This document shows positions 14,467-18,088 of a stretch of 18,088 bases of DNA, piece by piece (the first letter of the stretch is position 1; every line of letters starts with the position of its first letter). Location of the stretch: assembly GCA_947382415.1 (NCBI GenBank), contig CANCYO010000057.1:1-18088 (forward strand), read 5' to 3'. Under the pieces are notes generated by a model. That model worked only from the letters and a program-made list of their open reading frames with translations. It made no database searches and was not told the origin of the DNA. This DNA is from an uncultured Lachnospiraceae bacterium. Lineage in GTDB: Bacteria > Bacillota > Clostridia > Lachnospirales > Lachnospiraceae. The translations under genes and the position numbers were made by a program.

Positions 14467-15082
14467 CACGAAAATGATGAATCTGCCCAATCAACTTACG
14501 ATTTTCAGGGTGATACTGATCGTGCCCTTTGTGCTGGTGCTGCTGGGAAGCATTCAGGGCTGGGGACTTCACGAGACAATGTTTGGCGGCGTGGGCGCTT
14601 ATGCGGAGTATACGGCGCTGGCAATCTTTATTGTGGCGAGCCTGACGGATCTTCTGGACGGCAAGATCGCCAGAAAATATAATCTGGTGACAAATTTCGG
14701 CAAGTTCATGGATCCTCTGGCGGATAAGCTACTGGTGTGCGCTGCCATGATCGTGCTTGTGGAGATGGGCAGGATTCCCTCCTGGGTGGTGGTGGTCATC
14801 ATCAGCCGTGAGTTCATTATCAGCGGTTTCCGGCTGATCGCCTCCGACAACGGAGTGGTGATCGCGGCCAGCTATTGGGGGAAATTCAAGACCACCTTTC
14901 AGATGGTGATGATCTGCATGATGCTGGTGAAGGACGCGCCCTTTTTGAGCTCGGCCGCACATCAGGAATATTTTGCGCTGGCCACAGATATCGTAATGTG
15001 GATCGCGCTGGTGCTGACGGTAGTTTCGCTGGTGGATTATCTGGTGAAAAACAGGAATGTGATGAAGGATGGTGTAAAATGA
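14453..15082 (+). CDS. pgsA: CDP-diacylglycerol-glycerol-3-phosphate 3-phosphatidyltransferase
   Basis: This encodes a 209-residue membrane enzyme making phosphatidylglycerol phosphate, the first committed step to phosphatidylglycerol and cardiolipin. The CDP-alcohol phosphotransferase motif is complete: D66-x2-D69-G-x2-A-R-x8-G83-x3-D87-x3-D91. The N-terminus NLPNQLTIFRVILIVPFVL and several hydrophobic segments are typical. The start overlaps rimO, with GGAGAG upstream, and the stop overlaps the cinA start (ATGA). The pgsA-cinA-recA neighbourhood is standard in Firmicutes. Confidence 0.96.
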   Translation: MGKTNTKMMNLPNQLTIFRVILIVPFVLVLLGSIQGWGLHETMFGGVGAYAEYTALAIFIVASLTDLLDGKIARKYNLVTNFGKFMDPLADKLLVCAAMIVLVEMGRIPSWVVVVIISREFIISGFRLIASDNGVVIAASYWGKFKTTFQMVMICMMLVKDAPFLSSAAHQEYFALATDIVMWIALVLTVVSLVDYLVKNRNVMKDGVK

Positions 15083-16344
15083 CAGTAGAATTGATCAGTG
15101 TGGGAACGGAAATTCTCTTGGGCAATATCGTGAATACCAACGCGGCCTATCTGGCGGAACAGTGCGCGGGCCTGGGGCTGTCCTGTTATTTTCAGACTGT
15201 GGTGGGCGACAATGGGGAGCGGCTTGCCGCGGTCCTCAGATGCGCCTGTGAGCGCTCCGATATCGTGATCCTCTCGGGGGGACTGGGTCCCACGGAAGAT
15301 GATCTGACCAAGGAGGTGGCCGCCGAAGTCTGCGGCAGAAAGCTTGTAAAGAGCGATATGTGGACAGAGCGCATCCGGGAATTTTTTGCAGCCAGAAACA
15401 CCACGCCCACTGAGAACAACTGGAAGCAGGCTCTTGTGCCGGAGGGCGCGCTTGTTTTGGACAACCTGAACGGAACGGCTCCGGGAATGATCATTGAGCA
15501 GGAGAATGTGAAGGTCGTCCTTCTGCCGGGTCCGCCCAACGAGCTGGTTCCTCTGTTTGAGAAGGACGTCAGACCCTATCTCGAGAAACTGACTCCGGGA
15601 GTCATTTACTCCCAGACGGTCAAGATCTGCGGTGTGGGAGAGAGCATGGCGGAGACTAAGGTAAAGGATCTCATCGACGCCCAGACCAATCCCACTCTGG
15701 CCACCTATGCCAAGACCGGAGAGGTTCATATCCGCGTCACCGCCTCCGCAGGGAGCGAAAAGGAGGCAAAAAAGCTGACGAAGCCTGTGGTGAAGGAGCT
15801 GAAGGCCCGGTTCGGCGGGGATATTTACACCACGGAGGAGGATGTGACGCTGGAGAAGGCGGTGGAGGAGCTTCTGCTTTCCAATAAGCTGACGCTGACC
15901 TGTGCGGAATCCTGTACGGGAGGTCTGTTGTCCGCCAGACTGGTAAACGTGCCGGGGTCTTCGGAGGTATTCCGTTCCGGCCTGGTGACATATTCCAACA
16001 AGGCCAAGCGAAGGCTTTTGGGCGTGAAGAAGTCCACGCTGCAGAAGCACGGCGCAGTCAGCGCACAGACAGCGGAGGAGATGGCGAAGGGAGCGGCTAA
16101 TCTCAGCAAATGCGATGTGACCGTGGCAGTCACCGGGATTGCCGGGCCGGACGGCGGCACCAAAGAAAAGCCCGTGGGTCTGGTCTATATCGCCTGCGAT
16201 GTGAAGGGGAAGGTCACTGTGAAGGAGTATCATTTCAGCGGCAGCAGGGCCAAGGTGCGGGAGAGTGCGGTGTCGGCAGCCCTGACCCTGATGCGGAGCT
16301 GTATTCTGGAATATATCAGCAAAGTAACTTTTGGGAAAAAATGA
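15079..16344 (+). CDS. cinA: CinA family protein (competence/damage-inducible; NMN amidase domain)
   Basis: This encodes a 421-residue two-domain protein. The N-terminal MoaB/MogA-like domain (1-170) shows ISVGTEILLGNIVNTN (6-21), SGGLGPTEDD (66-75) and LPGPPNELVPLF (149-160); relatives hydrolyse ADP-ribose. The C-terminal domain (about 255-415) is PncC-like nicotinamide-mononucleotide amidase with CAESCTGGLLSARL (275-288) and VTGIAGPDGGT (351-361), the serine of AESCTGG being the expected nucleophile. It belongs to the NAD salvage (pyridine nucleotide) cycle. ATG 15079 overlaps the pgsA stop by four bases; a longer reading from 14875 would run through pgsA and was rejected. Confidence 0.96.
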   Translation: MTVELISVGTEILLGNIVNTNAAYLAEQCAGLGLSCYFQTVVGDNGERLAAVLRCACERSDIVILSGGLGPTEDDLTKEVAAEVCGRKLVKSDMWTERIREFFAARNTTPTENNWKQALVPEGALVLDNLNGTAPGMIIEQENVKVVLLPGPPNELVPLFEKDVRPYLEKLTPGVIYSQTVKICGVGESMAETKVKDLIDAQTNPTLATYAKTGEVHIRVTASAGSEKEAKKLTKPVVKELKARFGGDIYTTEEDVTLEKAVEELLLSNKLTLTCAESCTGGLLSARLVNVPGSSEVFRSGLVTYSNKAKRRLLGVKKSTLQKHGAVSAQTAEEMAKGAANLSKCDVTVAVTGIAGPDGGTKEKPVGLVYIACDVKGKVTVKEYHFSGSRAKVRESAVSAALTLMRSCILEYISKVTFGKK

Positions 16345-16360
16345 TGTGAGGTGAAACTGA

Positions 16361-16882
16361 ATGAATGTGGAACTGAGAATTCTCTCTGCAGGCGACAGAG
16401 AAGCATTAAAGACAGTATGCAACGCCGTGGACAGGAAGTATTTGGCGGAGCGGATGCCCTATCCGTACACGGACGGGGACGCGGACTGGTGGATTGGCAT
16501 GATTGCCGAAAACGAGGGAAAAACCGGGGTCTGGCGGGGAATTTTTGTTGACGGAAGACTAGTGGGCAATGTGTCTGTGGAGCTGAAATCCGACGTCTAC
16601 CGGAAAGACGCCGAAATCGGATATCTGCTTCTGACAGAATACTGGTCAAAAGGGATCGTGACGGAGGCGGCAAGGCAGATCTGCCGGATCGCCTTTGAGA
16701 AGCTTGATATCATCCGCATCACCGGACTCTACTATGAGCCCAATACAGCTTCAGGGCGTGTACTTGAGAAGGTGGGATTTGAGCATGAGGGAGTCATGAA
16801 GAATGCTGTGGTCAAGGGGGATGAGGTCTATAATCTGTGCGTGACCGGGCTTTTGAAGGAACGGTTTGTGCGGGAGCTTTAG
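16361..16882 (+). CDS. GNAT family N-acetyltransferase
   Basis: This encodes a 173-residue protein of the RimJ/RimL-like branch of GNAT acetyltransferases. It begins MNVELRILSAGDREALKTVC; the acetyl-CoA-binding part is EIGYLLLTEYWSKGIVTEAA, a variant of the family YWGKG-[x]-[AT]EA pattern. YEPNTASGRVLEKVGFEHEG carries the conserved N-x-x-S and the final strand. The substrate cannot be predicted. It starts 16 bases after cinA with GTGAGGTG upstream, so it is probably the last gene of the rimO-pgsA-cinA transcript and is an unusual member of the cinA-recA interval. Confidence 0.9.
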   Translation: MNVELRILSAGDREALKTVCNAVDRKYLAERMPYPYTDGDADWWIGMIAENEGKTGVWRGIFVDGRLVGNVSVELKSDVYRKDAEIGYLLLTEYWSKGIVTEAARQICRIAFEKLDIIRITGLYYEPNTASGRVLEKVGFEHEGVMKNAVVKGDEVYNLCVTGLLKERFVREL

Positions 16883-16897
16883 ATTTGGGTCTGTTCA

Positions 16898-17196
16898 GCC
16901 TATGGCAATGTAGTGCCGTTCGATCGGGGGCGGCAGCGGGGGACAGGGCGGTATCTGCAGGCTGCGGCAGAGACTGGGTGTTTTCTAATAGTGCGGCGGT
17001 AGGAGCTTGCAATTTACGGGCCGGTTCTGAAGTGCATCCATGCACTGCAGAACCTGAAATGCGCATCCGTGCGCATTTCTCCCTTGTTCCCGGTCAGCAC
17101 TATAAGAAAACACACCAGTCTCCGCCAATGCCAGCAGATACCGCCCTGTCCCCCGCTGCCTCGGTACCGATTGAACGACACTATATTGTCGTAGAC
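16898..17196. repeat. Long foldback element with nested hairpins (MITE-like or structured RNA)
   Basis: Two arms of about 100 bp (16898-16998 and 17097-17196) are imperfect inverted copies, with a perfect 27-bp core at 16932-16958 and 17134-17160. Each outer end also folds on itself: ATGGCA/TGCCGT (16902-16919) and ACGACA/TGTCGT (17175-17192), each with a six-base loop. The apex holds two hairpins: GGTTCTG/CAGAACC with inner AGTGCA/TGCACT (17023-17054) and a perfect ten-base stem GAAATGCGCA/TGCGCATTTC (17056-17079). Their tips read GCATCCATGC and GCATCCGTGC. Open reading frames across it are not protein-like. No target duplication was found. The element class is unknown to me; the structure itself is seen directly. 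Confidence 0.85.
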
Positions 17197-17441
17197 GGGC
17201 GAGGGCGCGTTATGTGGGGAACAATTTTGGATAAACAGGTTTCGGATAAATATATTCTGATGCCTCTTGCCTGGGGAGTCACTTTGTGTTACATTAATAT
17301 CATCTGATACTTCTATTATCGTTCGGGCATTTCGCCATAAGTTTCAGACAAAGCATGTGGAAAAGAAAATATGGGAGGGATGCCTTTGAGGGAGTTTTAA
17401 GGGACACATAAGGGGTTAGTATTGGTTTCATAAAAATGCAG
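17197..17441. other. Gene-free stretch between foldback element and recA promoter
   Basis: I see no convincing gene, RNA or terminator here. An 18-codon reading frame at 17355-17411 (MWKRKYGRDAFEGVLRDT) has no ribosome binding site and may be chance or a remnant. The sequence becomes AT-richer toward recA. Confidence 0.5.
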
Positions 17442-17470
17442 TTGACAAAACCGAACAAATGTTTTATCCT
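17442..17470 (+). promoter_or_regulatory. recA promoter
   Basis: TTGACA (17442-17447) is a perfect -35. At 17 bases lies TATCCT (17465-17470), four of six. A perfect TATAAT at 17472-17477 is 24 bases away, too far for normal use with this -35. Either the weaker hexamer is used or TATAAT works with a poor -35. The leader is about 40-45 bases with AAAAGGAG before the ATG. Confidence 0.65.
17452..17465. promoter_or_regulatory. LexA (SOS) box 1 of recA
   Basis: CGAACAAATGTTTT fits the Gram-positive LexA consensus CGAAC-N4-GTTCG except at the last two positions. It lies between the -35 and -10 elements, so bound LexA would block RNA polymerase until RecA-driven LexA self-cleavage after DNA damage. 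Confidence 0.8.
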
Positions 17471-17484
17471 GTATAATATCAGAG

Positions 17485-17498
17485 AGAACATTTGTTCC
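17485..17498. promoter_or_regulatory. LexA (SOS) box 2 of recA
   Basis: AGAACATTTGTTCC contains a perfect GAAC-N4-GTTC palindrome. It lies just downstream of the -10 region. Its centre is 33 bp from that of box 1, close to three helical turns, so two LexA dimers could bind the same DNA face. Confidence 0.8.
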
Positions 17499-17519
17499 TT
17501 GCGAAAAGGAGATAAGAAT

Positions 17520-18088
17520 ATGGAGAGAGAAGAGAAATTAAAAGCATTGGATGCGGCCATCAGCCAGTTGGAGAAGCAGTACGGGAAGGGAACCGTGATG
17601 AAGCTGGGAGATCCGTCGGCGCAGATGAATGTGGAGACTATACCTACGGGTTCCCTGAGCCTTGATCTTGCCCTGGGGCTGGGTGGCATTCCCAAGGGAA
17701 GGATCGTGGAGATTTACGGGCCGGAGTCCAGCGGTAAGACCACGGTGACCTTACATATGATCGCCGAGGTGCAAAAACGCGGCGGCATCGCCGGATTTAT
17801 TGATGCGGAACATGCTCTGGATCCTGTGTATGCGCGCAATATCGGCGTAGATATCGACAATCTGTATATTTCTCAGCCCGACAACGGCGAGCAGGCCATG
17901 GAGATTGCGGAGACAATGGTGCGTTCCGGGGCCATTGACATTGTGGTAGTTGACTCTGTAGCCGCACTGGTGCCCAAGGCGGAGATTGACGGTGATATGG
18001 GGGACAGCCATGTGGGACTGCAGGCCAGACTGATGTCTCAGGCGCTGCGCAAACTCACGGCCGTTATCAGCAAGTCCAACTGTACGAG
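17520..18088 (+). CDS. recA: Recombinase RecA, 3' end outside window
   Basis: The first 189 residues of RecA, the ATP-dependent strand-exchange protein that also triggers LexA cleavage. ATG 17520 follows AAAAGGAG. Visible are the N-terminal helix, Walker A GPESSGKT (67-74), catalytic E97 in DAEHALD, and Walker B VVVDSVAAL (142-150, D145), then the region leading to loop L2. No stop or frameshift is seen before the window ends. The gene is transcribed on its own from the LexA-controlled promoter. Confidence 0.97.
   Translation, partial: MEREEKLKALDAAISQLEKQYGKGTVMKLGDPSAQMNVETIPTGSLSLDLALGLGGIPKGRIVEIYGPESSGKTTVTLHMIAEVQKRGGIAGFIDAEHALDPVYARNIGVDIDNLYISQPDNGEQAMEIAETMVRSGAIDIVVVDSVAALVPKAEIDGDMGDSHVGLQARLMSQALRKLTAVISKSNCT

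Noticed and set aside
16812..17307. Reading frames on both strands across the foldback element (156 and 84 codons)
   Set aside because: Both contain the same PADTALSPAA segment because of the inverted repeat, have poor protein-like composition and overlap the GNAT gene end.
16883..17519. CRISPR array or retron RNA in the gap before recA
   Set aside because: There are no regularly spaced direct repeats, and no reverse transcriptase or cas gene is nearby; the structure is a nested inverted repeat.
17300..17695. Minus-strand 131-codon frame over the recA start
   Set aside because: It is antisense to recA and its promoter, with no ribosome binding site.

Overview
The window looks like a chromosomal segment of a Clostridia bacterium, most likely Lachnospiraceae. 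The evidence is Firmicutes-type gene order (yicC-remA-gmk-rpoZ, then rimO-pgsA-cinA, then recA), RemA and MgtE of the Gram-positive type, strong AGGAGG-like ribosome binding sites, sigma-A promoters, tRNAs without an encoded CCA, and Gram-positive LexA boxes (GAAC-N4-GTTC) at recA. Species cannot be named from the sequence alone.

Layout. 1-1760: the 3' part of a tRNA-Lys with a terminator, a MATE-family efflux gene, and a tRNA-Leu(UAG) with its own consensus promoter and terminator. 1761-5172: one large, AT-richer gene directly downstream of the tRNA-Leu. It encodes a 1107-residue protein with an N-terminal SIR2-like NADase domain, a central STAND (NB-ARC-like) NTPase and a C-terminal TPR array. 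This is the architecture of NLR-like antiphage sensors that deplete NAD+, and it is the main accessory feature here. Its TPR part contains six almost identical 120-bp units in tandem. 5132-5870: two small uncharacterised genes, divergently transcribed. 5951-8662 (minus): a class A penicillin-binding protein, separated from the previous gene by a bidirectional terminator. 8851-10847: a YigZ/IMPACT-family gene and mgtE. 10955-15082 and on to 16882: a dense housekeeping run, yicC, remA, gmk, rpoZ, rimO, pgsA, cinA and a GNAT acetyltransferase, with several start/stop overlaps. 16883-17519: an unusual gene-free stretch. 17520-end: recA, cut by the window edge, with two LexA boxes.

Two things stand out. 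The first is the stand-alone SIR2-STAND-TPR gene next to a tRNA, with a repeat array that looks recently amplified or homogenised. The second is a highly structured element of about 300 bp (16898-17196) between the acetyltransferase gene and recA. Its long imperfect arms include a perfect 27-bp inverted repeat. Each arm ends in a small hairpin whose stem is preserved despite base changes, and the apex carries two tandem hairpins that share a GCATCCRTGC tip. It could be a foldback/MITE-like mobile element or a structured RNA. I cannot assign it to a known family.

How the genes work together: most of the window is core metabolism and information processing (nucleotide kinase, RNA polymerase omega, ribosomal protein modification, phospholipid synthesis, cell-wall synthesis, Mg2+ uptake, DNA repair). 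The defence-like gene and the foldback element are the accessory insertions.
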